A stretch of 64,000 bases of DNA from Hydrogenophaga taeniospiralis (GTDB taxonomy: Bacteria; Pseudomonadota; Gammaproteobacteria; Burkholderiales; Burkholderiaceae_C): assembly GCF_020510445.1 (NCBI RefSeq), contig NZ_JAHBAG010000001.1, positions 5,122,501 through 5,186,500 of the forward strand, read 5' to 3'. Under the pieces are notes generated by a model that was not told the DNA's origin, ran no database searches, and saw nothing but the letters and a program-made list of their open reading frames with translations. The number at the start of each line of letters is the position of its first letter. The stretch's first letter is position 1. Of the stretch, positions 1 through 9,562 are shown one piece after another. The translations under genes were made by a program, and so were the position numbers.

Positions 1-786
1 CGAACCGATGGCGCCCACGTAGAAGGCTTCGGACTGCAGCGCGTCGATCAGCGCCAGGTCGTCCAGCTTGGGGTCGTGCGTCAGCGCCACCACGGCGGTG
101 CGCGCGTCGGGCTTGAGGCGCAGGATCAGGTCGTCCGGCATCTCGTGGCTGAGCACCACGCCGTCCATCCGCCAGCTGGCGCGGTGTTCCTCGCGCGGGT
201 CGCAGACGATGACCTCGAAGCCCAGGCTCAGCGCCATCTGGCCCATGAAGCGCGAGAGGTCGCCCGCACCGATCAGGATGAGCCGGGCCTGCGGCCCGAG
301 GTAGGTGGTGAGGTGGTGCTCATCCAGTCGGGGCACGCCGTCCCGGCGGCCTTCGCTCAGCACCACCGCACCGGTGCGCAGGTCCAGCCGCCGCTCGGTG
401 CTGCGCCGCCGCTGGCAGGCCTGCAGCAGCTCGTCGAGCCGGCTGCGCCCGGACACCGGCTCCAGCACCAGCTCCACCGTGCCGCCGCAAGGCAGGCCGA
501 AGCGGTGCGCCTCGTCGGCCGAGATGCCGTAGCGCAGCACGGCGGGCGTGTCGGTGGCGCAGGCCGCCCGCACGCCGCCTTCGCGGATGCGCTGGATCAT
601 GTCGTCTTCGATGCAGCCGCCCGACACCGAACCGACCGTCTCGCCCTGCCCGTTGATGGCCATGAGCGAGCCGGGCGGCCGGGGCGAAGAGCCCCAGGTG
701 CGCGCGACGGTGACGAGCACCACCGGCAGGCCGGCGGCGCGCCAGCCCACGGCGGTGCGCAGCACCAGGGTGTCGAGGTCTTCCAT
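1..786 (-). CDS. XdhC/CoxI family Mo-hydroxylase maturation protein (partial)
   Basis: XdhC-family proteins bind molybdenum cofactor, support its sulfuration and insert it into xanthine-dehydrogenase-family enzymes. The 262 visible codons start at the ATG at 786 and run off the left edge of the window, so the C terminus is missing. The N-terminal XdhC_CoxI domain has the typical SGGCIEDD motif near residue 50. A Rossmann-like second half contains LILIGAGDLSRF. The gene lies 31 bp downstream of the Mo-cofactor subunit on the same strand, so it is most likely that enzyme's dedicated maturation factor. The family call is secure; the specific client is inferred from the neighbourhood. Confidence 0.88.
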   Translation of the reverse strand, partial: MEDLDTLVLRTAVGWRAAGLPVVLVTVARTWGSSPRPPGSLMAINGQGETVGSVSGGCIEDDMIQRIREGGVRAACATDTPAVLRYGISADEAHRFGLPCGGTVELVLEPVSGRSRLDELLQACQRRRSTERRLDLRTGAVVLSEGRRDGVPRLDEHHLTTYLGPQARLILIGAGDLSRFMGQMALSLGFEVIVCDPREEHRASWRMDGVVLSHEMPDDLILRLKPDARTAVVALTHDPKLDDLALIDALQSEAFYVGAIGS

Positions 787-817
787 GGTTGGCTTCCTCT
801 CAGGGTGGTGGCTCGGG

Positions 818-3061
818 TCAGGCCAGCTTGAAGGGCAGCTCGCGCATCGGCTTGCCGGTCAGGCGCGTCACCGCGTTGGCGAAAGCCGGCGCCAGCGGCG
901 GCAGGCCGGGCTCGCCCATGCCGGTGGGCGGTTCGGCGCTGGGCACGATGTGCACGGCGATCTGCGGCATGTCGGTGATGCGCGGGACCACGAAGTCCCC
1001 GAAGTTGCTCTGCTCGACCACGCCGTCCTTGAAGGTGATGGCCGCGCCCGGCAGGCACATCGACAGGCCCATCAGCGCGGCGCCCTGCACCTGCGCCTCC
1101 AGGGTGCGCGGGTTCACCGCCAGGTTGCAGTGCACGCCGGCGGTGGCGCGGTGCAACACCGGCTGGCCGTCCTTCAGCGAGGCCTCCACCACATAGGCCA
1201 CGACCGACTGGAACGACTCGTGCACGGCCACGCCCCAGGCCCGGCCCGCGGGCAGCTTCTTCTTGCCGTAGCCGCTCTTGTCGACCGCCATCTGCAGCGC
1301 CGCGCGGTGCCGCGGGTGTTTCTCGCCGAACATCTGCATGCGGTAGGCCACCGGGTCCTGCCGGTTGGTCCGCGCGATCTCGTCGATCAGCGTCTCCATC
1401 ACGAAGGCGGTGTGGGTGGAGCCGACGCTGCGCCACCAGAGCACGGGCACGTTGACCTTGGGGTGGTGCACCGTGAGGCGCATCGGCAAGTCGTAGGGCT
1501 CGCGCATGCCTTCCACGGCGGTCATGTCGATGCCGTTCTTCACCATGAAACCCTCGAAGGGGGAGCCGCTGAGGATCGACTGCCCGACGATCGTGTGGTC
1601 CCAGGCGAGCACCCGCCCCTGCGCATCGAGGCCGATGACCGCGCGGTGCAGGTGCATCGGGCGGTAGTAACCGCCCCGGATGTCGTCCTCGCGGCTCCAC
1701 AGCGTGCGCACCGGCGCGTCCAGGCCGGCCGCGCGGGCCGCCTTGGCCACCACGCAGGCCTCATACACGTAGTCGCTGGTGGGGATGGCGCGCCGCCCGA
1801 AGCCGCCGCCCGCCATCTGCACATGGACCTGGACCTGCTCGGGTTTGAGGCCCAGCACACCCGCGGCCATCATGCCGTCGAGGCCCGGCATCTGGCTGCC
1901 GAGCCAGAGCTCGGCGCCATCGGCGCCGATGCGCACCGTGCAGTTCAGCGGCTCCATCGGCGCGTGGGCCAGGTAGGGGAAGGCAAACTCCGCCACGATC
2001 TTTTGGGCGGCACCGGCCAGCGGCGCCATGTCGGCGTCGAAGTGGCGCGGGCCGGGTTGGCCGGCCTGCTCGCGGTACTGCGCGAGCTGGCGCGCGCTGT
2101 CGACCTTTTCGACGCCCGCGGTGTCCCATTGCACCTTCAGCGCGTCCCGGCCCTGCTTGGCGGGCCAGTAGCCCTCGGCCACGACGGCGACGCCCTCGGC
2201 GCCCCGGTCCAGCGGCACGCGCAGCACCGCCTTCACGCCCTTGATGGCGCGCGCCGCGCTGTCGTCCAGCGAGGCCACCTTGGCGCCGAACACCGGCGGG
2301 CGCATCACCACCGCCGTGAGCTGCCCGGGCAGGCGCATGTCGATGCCGTAGTCCTGCCGGCCGCTGCTCTTGGCTTTCGCGTCCAGCCGCGTGGTGGGCC
2401 GCCCGATGATGCGGAAGTCCTTCGGGTCCTTGAGCACCACCTTCTGCGGCACCGGTTGCGCCATGGCGGCCTCGGCCAGCTCGCCGTAGCCCAGTTTGCG
2501 ACCGTCGGCCGCGATGACCTCGCCGGCCGCGGTGCGCAGCGTGGCCGCGTCCACCTTCCAGCGCGCGGCCGCGGCGTTGATCAGCATCCACCGGGCGCGC
2601 GCGCCGAGCTCGCGGTATTGGGTGAAGCTGTTCTTGATGGAATTGGAGCCACCGGTCAGGTGCATGCCCATCATGGGGTCGACATAGGCGCCGGCGTTGC
2701 TGCCATGGCGGCTGCGCACCTTGGCCCAGTCGGCATCCAGTTCGTCGGCCAGGATCATCGGCAGCGCCGTCTGGACGCCCTGGCCGAAGTCGAGCCGGTT
2801 GATCGTCACGGTGACCTCGCCGTTGGGCGCGATCTCGACGAAGGCGGACGGCTGATGCGTCGGGCCCAATGGCTTGTCGGCCGGGGCATCGGTCTGCGCC
2901 AGGGCCATGCCCGGAAAAGCGCCCAGGGCAAAGCCGCCGACCCCGGCCAGCTTCAGGAAACTGCGGCGCGGCAGCGCGGCGGGCTCGTCGGCCGGGTCGC
3001 GGCTCAGCAGGTGCTGCAGGGCGCGGGGCATTTCAGCGCGGTCAAAGTGGTTGAACAGCAT
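818..3061 (-). CDS. Xanthine dehydrogenase family Mo-cofactor-binding subunit (isoquinoline 1-oxidoreductase beta type)
   Basis: This is the large catalytic subunit of a two-subunit molybdenum hydroxylase, which oxidises aldehydes or N-heterocycles with water-derived oxygen. It has 747 residues from the ATG at 3061, which is preceded by AAGGA. An upstream in-frame start exists but has no comparable ribosome site. The N terminus carries a twin-arginine signal ([12 protein letters not shown]), so a folded, cofactor-loaded enzyme is probably exported to the periplasm. Mo-pterin motifs GGGFGRRA and GMGEPGLPP are visible. It follows the 2Fe-2S subunit gene by 10 bp. The substrate cannot be told from sequence; IorB-like aldehyde dehydrogenases are the closest type. 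Confidence 0.9.
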   Translation of the reverse strand: MLFNHFDRAEMPRALQHLLSRDPADEPAALPRRSFLKLAGVGGFALGAFPGMALAQTDAPADKPLGPTHQPSAFVEIAPNGEVTVTINRLDFGQGVQTALPMILADELDADWAKVRSRHGSNAGAYVDPMMGMHLTGGSNSIKNSFTQYRELGARARWMLINAAAARWKVDAATLRTAAGEVIAADGRKLGYGELAEAAMAQPVPQKVVLKDPKDFRIIGRPTTRLDAKAKSSGRQDYGIDMRLPGQLTAVVMRPPVFGAKVASLDDSAARAIKGVKAVLRVPLDRGAEGVAVVAEGYWPAKQGRDALKVQWDTAGVEKVDSARQLAQYREQAGQPGPRHFDADMAPLAGAAQKIVAEFAFPYLAHAPMEPLNCTVRIGADGAELWLGSQMPGLDGMMAAGVLGLKPEQVQVHVQMAGGGFGRRAIPTSDYVYEACVVAKAARAAGLDAPVRTLWSREDDIRGGYYRPMHLHRAVIGLDAQGRVLAWDHTIVGQSILSGSPFEGFMVKNGIDMTAVEGMREPYDLPMRLTVHHPKVNVPVLWWRSVGSTHTAFVMETLIDEIARTNRQDPVAYRMQMFGEKHPRHRAALQMAVDKSGYGKKKLPAGRAWGVAVHESFQSVVAYVVEASLKDGQPVLHRATAGVHCNLAVNPRTLEAQVQGAALMGLSMCLPGAAITFKDGVVEQSNFGDFVVPRITDMPQIAVHIVPSAEPPTGMGEPGLPPLAPAFANAVTRLTGKPMRELPFKLA

Positions 3062-3071
3062 GGGGAATCCT

Positions 3072-3545
3072 TCAGGCAAGGTTTTTCGCGGCATCGGCCA
3101 CGGCGGTGCGGATGCGGGCGTAGGTGCCACAGCGGCAGATGTTGCCGGCCATGGCCGAGTCGATCTCGGCGGCGCTGGGCTGCTTGCCGCGCGGCAGCGA
3201 CTTCAGGAACGCGGTGGCGCTCATGATCTGGCCGCTCTGGCAGTAGCCGCACTGCGCCACGTCGTGTTTGACCCAGGCCGCGTGCACGGCCGCGCCCACG
3301 CGGTCGGCACCGCCGGTGACGGCTTCGACCGTGGTGAGCCGCTTGCCTTCGGCGGCCGAGATGGGTGTCACGCAGGAGCGGATGGCGGCGCCGTCCAGGT
3401 GCACGGTGCAGGCGCCGCACAGCGCCGCGCCACAGCCGAACTTGGTGCCGGTCAGGCCCAGCGTGTCGCGCAGTGCCCAGAGGATGGGGGTGCCGGGGTC
3501 GGCATCGACCGTGTGGTTTCGGCCATTGACGTTCAAGGTGCTCAT
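3072..3545 (-). CDS. (2Fe-2S)-binding subunit of Mo hydroxylase (IorA type)
   Basis: This small electron-transfer subunit of 157 residues partners the downstream Mo subunit. Two iron-sulfur clusters are recognisable: a plant-ferredoxin type with Cys38, 43, 46 and 58 (motif GCGAALCGAC), and a C-terminal helical type with CGYCQSGQ and CRCGTY. The start is the ATG at 3545, preceded by GGAG; longer upstream frames contain low-complexity sequence and no such site. There is no signal peptide, so it probably crosses the membrane as a passenger with the Tat-tagged large subunit, as known for related periplasmic enzymes. It is the first gene of an operon divergent from an AraC regulator. Confidence 0.92.
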   Translation of the reverse strand: MSTLNVNGRNHTVDADPGTPILWALRDTLGLTGTKFGCGAALCGACTVHLDGAAIRSCVTPISAAEGKRLTTVEAVTGGADRVGAAVHAAWVKHDVAQCGYCQSGQIMSATAFLKSLPRGKQPSAAEIDSAMAGNICRCGTYARIRTAVADAAKNLA

Positions 3546-3837
3546 GGGGGGGTTCTCCGGGTCAGAAGTTGCCGTCGGTCGGCGTCGGGACGGGAAAGCG
3601 GGAAACGGCTCGCCCGACGGTTTCAAACGTCGAACGATGTCGGGAAGTGTCTGCGGCGGCCCCGCCTCGGGTTTGCCGGTTTTGACGCTTTTTTTGCCTT
3701 TTTCAACGCCATGCCCATGAAAAAGGAAATCGCCGGCGGCGCCGGAGGTACAGTGCCCCTGGGTGCTCCGCCCCCGGTGCGCCACCCTGCCTGGCGCTGT
3801 GCACCGAGACGAATCCCTCCGTTGAACCCCACCAACC
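3546..3837. promoter_or_regulatory. Divergent intergenic region, Mo hydroxylase operon / araC
   Basis: This 292-bp region separates the oxidoreductase operon (leftward) from the AraC gene (rightward) and must hold both promoters. A T-rich stretch lies around 3685-3705. No convincing inverted repeat or consensus -35/-10 pair was found by eye. AraC binding sites are typically direct repeats and are hard to call without alignment. Confidence 0.4.
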
Positions 3838-4749
3838 ATGCCCATTGAAACCCTGGCCCAGGCCATTGGAAAGTTTGCCCAAACCGATGGCGGCCACGCC
3901 ACCGGGATTGAGCGGCTCTCGCTTCTGCGGTGCAGCGTCAGGACCGAGCCCCTGCATTGCATCTACGGGCTCGGGCTGGCCGTGGTCGCGCAAGGGGGCA
4001 AGCAGGTCATCCACGGCGAATATGTGACCCAGTACGGCCCGGGCCAGTCCCTGGTGACGACGGTGGACATGCCCGTGGTGTCCCATGTCACGCACGCCGA
4101 CGCGGCCAGGCCCCTGCTGGCCATGATGCTCACGCTGGACGCACGCGCGCTGGTGCAGCTGGCGGCCGAGATGGGGTTGCCGGCCCCGCCGCGCGACCCG
4201 CCCCCGCGCGCGATCTCGCTCAGTCCGCTGGACGAGCCCTTGCTGGACGCGGTGACCCGCCTGGTGCGGCTGCTGGAGGAGCCGCTGCTCATCGCCAGCG
4301 TGGCGCCCTTGATCCAGCAGGAGATCATGGTGCGGGTCCTGCTCGGCCCGCATGGGCCGTTTCTGCGGCACCTGGTGGCCTCGGGATCGCCCGGCCATCA
4401 GGTCGCCCAGGCCATGGCCTGGCTCAAACAGAACTTCACGCGCGACGTGCTGATCGACGAGCTGGCCGCCCGCGCGCACATGAGCCCATCGAGCTTCCGG
4501 CTGCACTTCCGCGACCTCGCGGGCATGAGCCCCCTGCAATACCAGAAGCAGCTGCGCCTGCAGGAGGCCCGGCAACTGATGTTGAACCAGGCCCTGGACG
4601 CGGGCAGCACCGCGGCGCGCGTGGGCTACGAAAGCGCCTCGCAGTTCAGCCGGGACTACAGCCGCTTGTTTGGCGCGCCGCCCCAGCGCGACATCAAGCG
4701 CATGCAGCGCCTGCCCAACGGCGGCGTGGTGGGCGAGCCGGTGCCCTAG
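3838..4749 (+). CDS. AraC family transcriptional regulator, probable Mo hydroxylase operon activator
   Basis: This 303-residue regulator has an N-terminal AraC_N-type (cupin-like) ligand domain over roughly residues 20-180. A C-terminal AraC DNA-binding domain (two helix-turn-helix units) occupies about residues 195-290; the stretch ending GMSPLQYQKQLRLQEAR is typical. It is transcribed away from the molybdenum hydroxylase operon across a 292-bp gap, so that operon is the likely target. The inducer is unknown. The ATG at 3838 has no strong ribosome site, so the exact start is less certain than the family. Confidence 0.88.
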   Translation: MPIETLAQAIGKFAQTDGGHATGIERLSLLRCSVRTEPLHCIYGLGLAVVAQGGKQVIHGEYVTQYGPGQSLVTTVDMPVVSHVTHADAARPLLAMMLTLDARALVQLAAEMGLPAPPRDPPPRAISLSPLDEPLLDAVTRLVRLLEEPLLIASVAPLIQQEIMVRVLLGPHGPFLRHLVASGSPGHQVAQAMAWLKQNFTRDVLIDELAARAHMSPSSFRLHFRDLAGMSPLQYQKQLRLQEARQLMLNQALDAGSTAARVGYESASQFSRDYSRLFGAPPQRDIKRMQRLPNGGVVGEPVP

Positions 4750-4764
4750 AAGCCGGCCCGGGCT

Positions 4765-6183
4765 TCACGGGTGGGCGCCGCGCCGACCCCCGCCGCCCGG
4801 CGCTCCCGCGGGAAAGTGCAGGGAAAAGACGGTGTGCCGCTCGTCCGAGTCAACGGACACCCGGCCACCGTGGGCCTCCATGATCGCGCGGGTGATCGAC
4901 AGCCCGAGCCCCGTGCCATCCGAGTCCGGGTGGGCGCGCGACTTGTCGACCCGGTAGAAACGATCGAACAGCCGCAGCGGGTGCTCGGTGTGAATGGTTC
5001 CGGCGTTGGAAACGCTCAAGGCGGTCCCCTGATCGCTGCGCCGGATGGCCACCAGGACCTCGCCCGCCTCGGGGGAATGCCTCAGCGCGTTCGACAGCAG
5101 ATTGCTGATGGCGCGCCGCACCATCAGCCCGTCCCCGACGATCTCGGCGTCACCGTCCAGCGTCAAGCGGATCCGCTTCTCATCGGCCACAGCGTCGTAG
5201 AAGTCGAACAGCGCCCGCACCTCGCGGTCCAGCGATATGGCTTCGCGGTGGGGAAGCTCGATGCCGTGTTCGGTCTTGGCCAGGAACAGCATGTCGGACA
5301 CCATGCGCGCCAGGCGCTGGAACTCCTCGGCGTTGGAGGCCAGGATGTCGCGGTAGGCGTCGGCGTCGCGCTTTTGCGCCAGCGACACCTGGGTCTGGGT
5401 CAGCAGGTTGTTGATGGGGGTGCGCAGCTCGTGGGCCAGGTCGCTGGAGAACTCCTGCAGGCGCGCGAAATCCGCCTGCAGCCGCCCGAGCATGGTGTTG
5501 AGGCTTTCGGCGAGATCGGCGAACTCCACCGGCACGGCCTCGACGGGCATGCGCTGGTCCAGCTTCTGCGCGGTGACCGTCATGGCGCGCTCTTTCATGA
5601 CGCGCAGCGGCGCCAGGCCGCGCCGCGCCGCGCACCAGCCCAGCACGCCGCTGACCAGAATGGCGCCCAGCGAGTAGAGCGCCAGCGTCTGGCTCAGCGC
5701 GCGCATGAAATGCGCGTGGTGCCCCGTGTCCAGGGCGATCCGCAGTTGCAGGGGCTGGCCTGCGCTGTCCGGGCCGCCCGAAGCGGCCGGGGGCTCGACG
5801 CGCGCGCTCAGGCCGCGCAGCGTCTGGCCGTCGGTGGTCCAGTCGGTGGGGCCGGTGCCGGCGTCGACCGAAGCGAGCTTGGGGGGAAAGACCATGCCCT
5901 CGGTCCCGTGCACCAGGCGCTCGCCCTGGCGCAGGTCGATGAAGAGCCCATGGTGGCTGCCCAGCAGTTCATCCAGCCGGCTGGAGAGCTGCTCCGGCGA
6001 CGGCGACTCGGCGACGATCTTCTGAACCAGGCCGATCTTGTCCCGCAGATAGTCCCGGTCCAGTTCGACGAAGTGGCGGCTGGTCGCCAGCGCCACCAGC
6101 ACGGCGAGCCCCACCAGCACGGTGGCCGACACCAGCGCGTAGAAGGCGGTCAGGCGCGCGGTCAACGAGAGTCGGCCGGGCAT
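4765..6183 (-). CDS. copS: Heavy-metal sensor histidine kinase (CusS/CopS type)
   Basis: This membrane sensor kinase of 472 residues pairs with the response regulator encoded just upstream. It starts at the ATG at 6183, overlapping the regulator's stop as TGATG. The order is transmembrane helix (about 10-30), periplasmic sensing region, second transmembrane helix (about 180-200), HAMP linker, then HisKA with the phospho-accepting His in DLAHELRTP. The ATP-binding domain has an N-box SNLLSNALRHSP and a G2 box DGTGLGLSI. Length and architecture fit the CusS/CzcS group. Copper or silver as the signal is inferred from the surrounding copper genes and the CusR-like boxes. Confidence 0.9.
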   Translation of the reverse strand: MPGRLSLTARLTAFYALVSATVLVGLAVLVALATSRHFVELDRDYLRDKIGLVQKIVAESPSPEQLSSRLDELLGSHHGLFIDLRQGERLVHGTEGMVFPPKLASVDAGTGPTDWTTDGQTLRGLSARVEPPAASGGPDSAGQPLQLRIALDTGHHAHFMRALSQTLALYSLGAILVSGVLGWCAARRGLAPLRVMKERAMTVTAQKLDQRMPVEAVPVEFADLAESLNTMLGRLQADFARLQEFSSDLAHELRTPINNLLTQTQVSLAQKRDADAYRDILASNAEEFQRLARMVSDMLFLAKTEHGIELPHREAISLDREVRALFDFYDAVADEKRIRLTLDGDAEIVGDGLMVRRAISNLLSNALRHSPEAGEVLVAIRRSDQGTALSVSNAGTIHTEHPLRLFDRFYRVDKSRAHPDSDGTGLGLSITRAIMEAHGGRVSVDSDERHTVFSLHFPAGAPGGGGRRGAHP

Positions 6184-6869
6184 CAGTCGGAGGCCTCCGG
6201 CACTTCCAGCACATAGCCCATGCCGCGCACGGTCTGGATCAGGCGGGGCTCGAAGCCATCGTCCACCTTGCCCCGCAGGCGCCGCATGGCCACCTCGATC
6301 ACGTTGGTGTCGCTGTCGAAGTTCACGTCCCACACCTGCGAGGCGATCAGGGAGCGCGGCAACACCTCGCCGTGGCGGCGCATCAGCAGCTCCAGCAAGC
6401 CGAATTCCTTGGCGGTGAGGTCGATGCGTTTGCCCGACCGCGTCACGCGTCGGCGCAGCAGGTCCAGCTCCAGGTCGGCCACCTGCAGCGTGGTGGCTTC
6501 CAGCCCCGTGCGACCCCGGCGCAGGATGGTGCGCACCCGGGCCAGCAGCTCGGCAAACGAAAACGGCTTGACCAGGTAGTCGTCGGCCCCGAGCTCCAGG
6601 CCCTTGACGCGGTCTTCCACCTGATCGCGCGCGGTGAGAAACAGCACCGGCATCTCCCGCCCCTGGCCGCGCAGGCTGCGCAGGACCTGCCAGCCGTCCA
6701 TGCCCGGCAGCATGACGTCCAGGATCAACAGGTCGTGGTCGCCTTCGAGCCCGTGGTGCAGGCCATCGATGCCGTTGGTGACGAGATCCACCACATAGCC
6801 CGCCTCGCGCAGGCCTTGCCGCAAATAGTCGCCCGCCTTGGGCTCGTCTTCAACAATCAGAATCTTCAC
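6183..6869 (-). CDS. copR: Heavy-metal response regulator (CusR/CopR type, OmpR family)
   Basis: This 228-residue regulator has a receiver domain with phospho-acceptor Asp51 ([10 protein letters not shown]) and conserved Lys in LVKPFSF, followed by an OmpR-type winged helix from about residue 125. The start codon is GTG at 6869, supported by AGGAG eight bases upstream. It is co-transcribed with the kinase gene and divergent from the copper operon starting at 7015. A perfect inverted repeat ATGACA-N4-TGTCAT in the intergenic region resembles the CusR box of E. coli, supporting regulation of that operon and possibly autoregulation. Confidence 0.92.
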   Translation of the reverse strand: MKILIVEDEPKAGDYLRQGLREAGYVVDLVTNGIDGLHHGLEGDHDLLILDVMLPGMDGWQVLRSLRGQGREMPVLFLTARDQVEDRVKGLELGADDYLVKPFSFAELLARVRTILRRGRTGLEATTLQVADLELDLLRRRVTRSGKRIDLTAKEFGLLELLMRRHGEVLPRSLIASQVWDVNFDSDTNVIEVAMRRLRGKVDDGFEPRLIQTVRGMGYVLEVPEASD

Positions 6870-6922
6870 GGTCGCGCTCCTGGTCGCTAGTTTGCCTGCG
6901 CATACAGCCGCGCGGACGAAAA

Positions 6923-6936
6923 TGACAGCTTTGTCA
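6923..6936. promoter_or_regulatory. CopR/CusR box 1 (TGAC-N6-GTCA)
   Basis: TGACAGCTTTGTCA sits in the centre of a longer inverted repeat, ATGACA-gctt-TGTCAT at 6922-6937, between copR and the oxidase operon. The E. coli CusR box is TGACAA-NN-TTGTCA, so spacing and half-sites match. A -10-like CAGAAT lies at 6971-6976, exactly 34 bp downstream, the same distance as at the two other boxes in this window. Confidence 0.75.
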
Positions 6937-7014
6937 TCAAGCCGACAGGATGATGACGGAGAGCCCCCCGCAGAATCCGTCCCGTTTGATCCAAATCAAA
7001 AAGGAGCGATTGCC

Positions 7015-8112
7015 GTGAATTCCCCTTTCCATGTTCGGGCGACCCGCCGGCTGCTGGTGGCGGCCGCGCTCGCCGGGCCTTTGGCCTTGTCGGCCCAGAC
7101 CGCGCCCCCGGAGCTTGACTGGCGACAGGCCAACGAGGCCGTCGGGACGCTCAAGCGCGGCCACGCCGATGTGCTCAAGTGGGAACAGGCCAACCCGTCG
7201 GCCGAGCCGGCGCAACCCGCCGCCACCGGCTGGGCCCTGCCCACGCCCGAGCACGCCGTTCGCCAGGCCTGGCGGCTGCACCGCGACCTGGCCAGCCCGC
7301 TGGCCCGCCTCGGCAACCAGAACGGGCAGTGGATCGCGAGCGGTCGCTGGACCGAGCTGGACCCGGGCCTGCAGCGCCGCATCGACGACATGGACGAACT
7401 GCTGGAGGTGGCGGCCGAGGCCCGCAAGGCCTGGTTCCAGGCCGTGGCCGCGCAGCAGATCCTGAAGCACCAGCGCGACCTGCTGGACGCCGCCCAGGCG
7501 GCCAGCGAACTGGGCCAGCGCATGGTGAGTGTGGGCAACTGGAGCCGGCTGCAGCAGTCCCGGGTGCAACTGGCCACATCGGCGGCGCGCATGGACCACC
7601 GGCGCGCCCAGTACGCGGCCGTTCAGGCACAGGCCAAGCTGCTGACGCTGCTGGGCCTGTCCGGTGAACACGACGCGGTGGCGCTGCCCGACCGCCTGCC
7701 CGACCCGCCGGCGCAGGCGCTGGAGGCGTCCGATCTGCGGCAACGCGCGGCCGCCGTGCAGGCCCAACTGCCCGCGGCCGAGCGCATGCGCAACCGGGCC
7801 CTCACCAGCGTGGCCCTGGGCGCCTACCAGGCCAGCCATGCGCTGGCGCAGGCCAGCCGGGACGACGTATTGAAAGAGCGGACCTTCATCACCGAAGAAA
7901 CCGTGCTGCACTACAACGGCATGCTCAAGAGCGTGTGGGATCTGCTGGACGAAGTCCGCAACCAGGCGCAGGCCACCATCGACGCCATCGGCGCCCAGCG
8001 CGATTTCTGGATCGCCGACACCGACCTGCAGTGGGTACTGCAAGGCGGCAGCCCCGACAGCTTTGTATCGCTGGGCGGTGGCGCTGAAGCCCCCGCAGCC
8101 GCAGCGCATTGA
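7015..8112 (+). CDS. TolC-like outer membrane efflux protein of copper operon
   Basis: This exported protein of 365 residues is alpha-helical with long coiled-coil-prone segments, like the TolC/CusC family, but shorter than a typical 420-480 residue TolC. The start is GTG at 7015: AAGGAG lies eight bases upstream, and the protein then begins with a signal peptide (about residues 1-27, ending LSAQ). An ATG further upstream would add sequence across the regulatory region and is rejected. It is the first gene of the operon behind CopR box 1, followed 12 bp later by a multicopper oxidase. The shortened length leaves it open whether it forms a true channel or serves as a periplasmic accessory. Confidence 0.75.
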   Translation: MNSPFHVRATRRLLVAAALAGPLALSAQTAPPELDWRQANEAVGTLKRGHADVLKWEQANPSAEPAQPAATGWALPTPEHAVRQAWRLHRDLASPLARLGNQNGQWIASGRWTELDPGLQRRIDDMDELLEVAAEARKAWFQAVAAQQILKHQRDLLDAAQAASELGQRMVSVGNWSRLQQSRVQLATSAARMDHRRAQYAAVQAQAKLLTLLGLSGEHDAVALPDRLPDPPAQALEASDLRQRAAAVQAQLPAAERMRNRALTSVALGAYQASHALAQASRDDVLKERTFITEETVLHYNGMLKSVWDLLDEVRNQAQATIDAIGAQRDFWIADTDLQWVLQGGSPDSFVSLGGGAEAPAAAAH

Positions 8113-8124
8113 CAGGACCCCTTC

Positions 8125-9513
8125 ATGACCATCAACAACCCAAGACGACAGTTTTTCGCCGGCGCCGCGGCCTCCGTGGCCGGTCTCGCGGTGGCGCGCT
8201 CCGCGCTGGCGGGCCTGCCCGAGCCCGTCATCCAGACCTCGGTGGAAACCGCGCCGCCGCTGGTACCCACCACCGGCCGGCCCTACAACCCGGTGGTGAC
8301 CCTCAACGGCTGGACGCTGCCCTGGCGCATGAACAACGGTGTGAAGGAATTCCACCTGGTGGCCGAGCCGGTGGTGCGCGAGGTGTCGCCCGGCTTCAAG
8401 GTCAACATGTGGGGCTACAACGGCCAGAGCCCGGGCCCGACGATCGAGGTGGTCGAGGGCGACCGCGTTCGCATCTTCGTGACCAACAAGCTGCCCGAGC
8501 ACACCACCATCCACTGGCACGGCCAGCGCCTGCCCAGCGGCATGGACGGCGTGGGCGGGCTGACCCAGCGCGCCATTCCCGTGGGCAAGACCTACGTCTA
8601 TGAGTTCGAGGCGCGCCGCCCCGGCAGCTTCATGTACCACCCGCACGCCGACGAGATGGTGCAGATGGCCATGGGCATGATGGGCATGTGGGTGACGCAC
8701 CCCAAGGCCCAACACCCCCACATCAGCGCCGTGGACCGGGACTTCTGCTTCCTGCTCAACGCCTTCGACGTGGAGCCCGGCAGCAAGACGCCGAAAATCA
8801 ACACCATGACGGACTTCAACATCTGGTGCTGGAACAGCCGCGTGTTCCCGGCCATCGACAGCCTGAACGTGCGCCTGAACGACCGCGTGCGCATCCGCAT
8901 CGGCAACCTCACCATGACCAACCACCCGATCCACCTGCACGGGCACGAGTTCCTGGTCACGGGCACCGACGGCGGCCCGACGCCGCCCAGCACGCGCTGG
9001 CCCGAGGTGACCACCGATGTGGCCGTGGGCCAGATGCGCCAGATCGAGCTGATCGCCGACGAAGAGGGCGACTGGGCGATGCACTGCCACAAGAGCCACC
9101 ACACCATGAACGCCATGGGGCACGACGTGCCGACCATGATCGGCGTGGACCACCGCGGCCTGGTCGGCAAGATCCAGAAGGTCGCGCCCGACTACATGCT
9201 GATGGGCGAGCGCGGCATGGCCGACATGGGCGAGATGCAGATGCCCATCCCCGACAACACGGCGCCCATGATGACCGGCACCGGCCAGTTCGGCCCGCTG
9301 GAGATGGGCGGCATGTTCACGGTGTTCAAGGTGCGCAAGGACCAGAAGCCCGGCGACTACAAAGACCCCGGGCCTTACAAGTTTCCCGAAGGCACCGTGG
9401 CTTACGAGTGGAACGGCACACTCCCTCCAGCACCGCGCCCCGCCGCCAGCCGCGACACCACGCCGGCCGCCGCCAAGGCGATCAAGCCCACGAGCAAAAG
9501 CATGCAGCATTGA
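8125..9513 (+). CDS. Periplasmic multicopper oxidase (copper resistance, Tat-exported)
   Basis: This 462-residue oxidase probably oxidises Cu(I) to less toxic Cu(II) in the periplasm. The N terminus is a Tat signal (RRQFFAGAAAS). All four copper-ligand motifs are present: HWHG at 130-133, HPHAD at 172-176, HPIHLHGHEF from 267, and HCHKSHH from 320 with the type-1 Cys at 321. Met-rich stretches (EMVQMAMGMMGM and GMADMGEMQMP) suggest extra copper contacts, as in CueO-like enzymes. It lies in an operon with a TolC-like protein, cupredoxin, CusF-like protein and cytochrome c. It is unlike the second oxidase at 11100 in length and domain spacing, so it is not a recent duplicate. Confidence 0.92.
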   Translation: MTINNPRRQFFAGAAASVAGLAVARSALAGLPEPVIQTSVETAPPLVPTTGRPYNPVVTLNGWTLPWRMNNGVKEFHLVAEPVVREVSPGFKVNMWGYNGQSPGPTIEVVEGDRVRIFVTNKLPEHTTIHWHGQRLPSGMDGVGGLTQRAIPVGKTYVYEFEARRPGSFMYHPHADEMVQMAMGMMGMWVTHPKAQHPHISAVDRDFCFLLNAFDVEPGSKTPKINTMTDFNIWCWNSRVFPAIDSLNVRLNDRVRIRIGNLTMTNHPIHLHGHEFLVTGTDGGPTPPSTRWPEVTTDVAVGQMRQIELIADEEGDWAMHCHKSHHTMNAMGHDVPTMIGVDHRGLVGKIQKVAPDYMLMGERGMADMGEMQMPIPDNTAPMMTGTGQFGPLEMGGMFTVFKVRKDQKPGDYKDPGPYKFPEGTVAYEWNGTLPPAPRPAASRDTTPAAAKAIKPTSKSMQH

Positions 9514-9562
9514 GATCTCAGTTTTCCGTTCCCCTTCCTACCCCTCCCCTGAAAGAACCCAC

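Noticed and set aside
548..3226. An 892-codon plus-strand frame opposite the molybdenum hydroxylase genes
   Set aside because: Antisense to well-supported genes; composition (repeated His, Arg, Ala) fits a shadow frame.
3822..3834. Short repeat TGAACCCCACCAA also present at 30371
   Set aside because: Thirteen bases with different surroundings and no shared regulatory context; likely chance.
4749..4766. GAAGCC/GGCTTC hairpin between the convergent AraC and copS genes as a terminator
   Set aside because: The stem is only six pairs and no T-run follows on either strand.
6937..9510. An 857-codon minus-strand frame opposite the TolC-like and oxidase genes
   Set aside because: No recognisable family, and it overlaps genes with intact copper-ligand motifs on the other strand.
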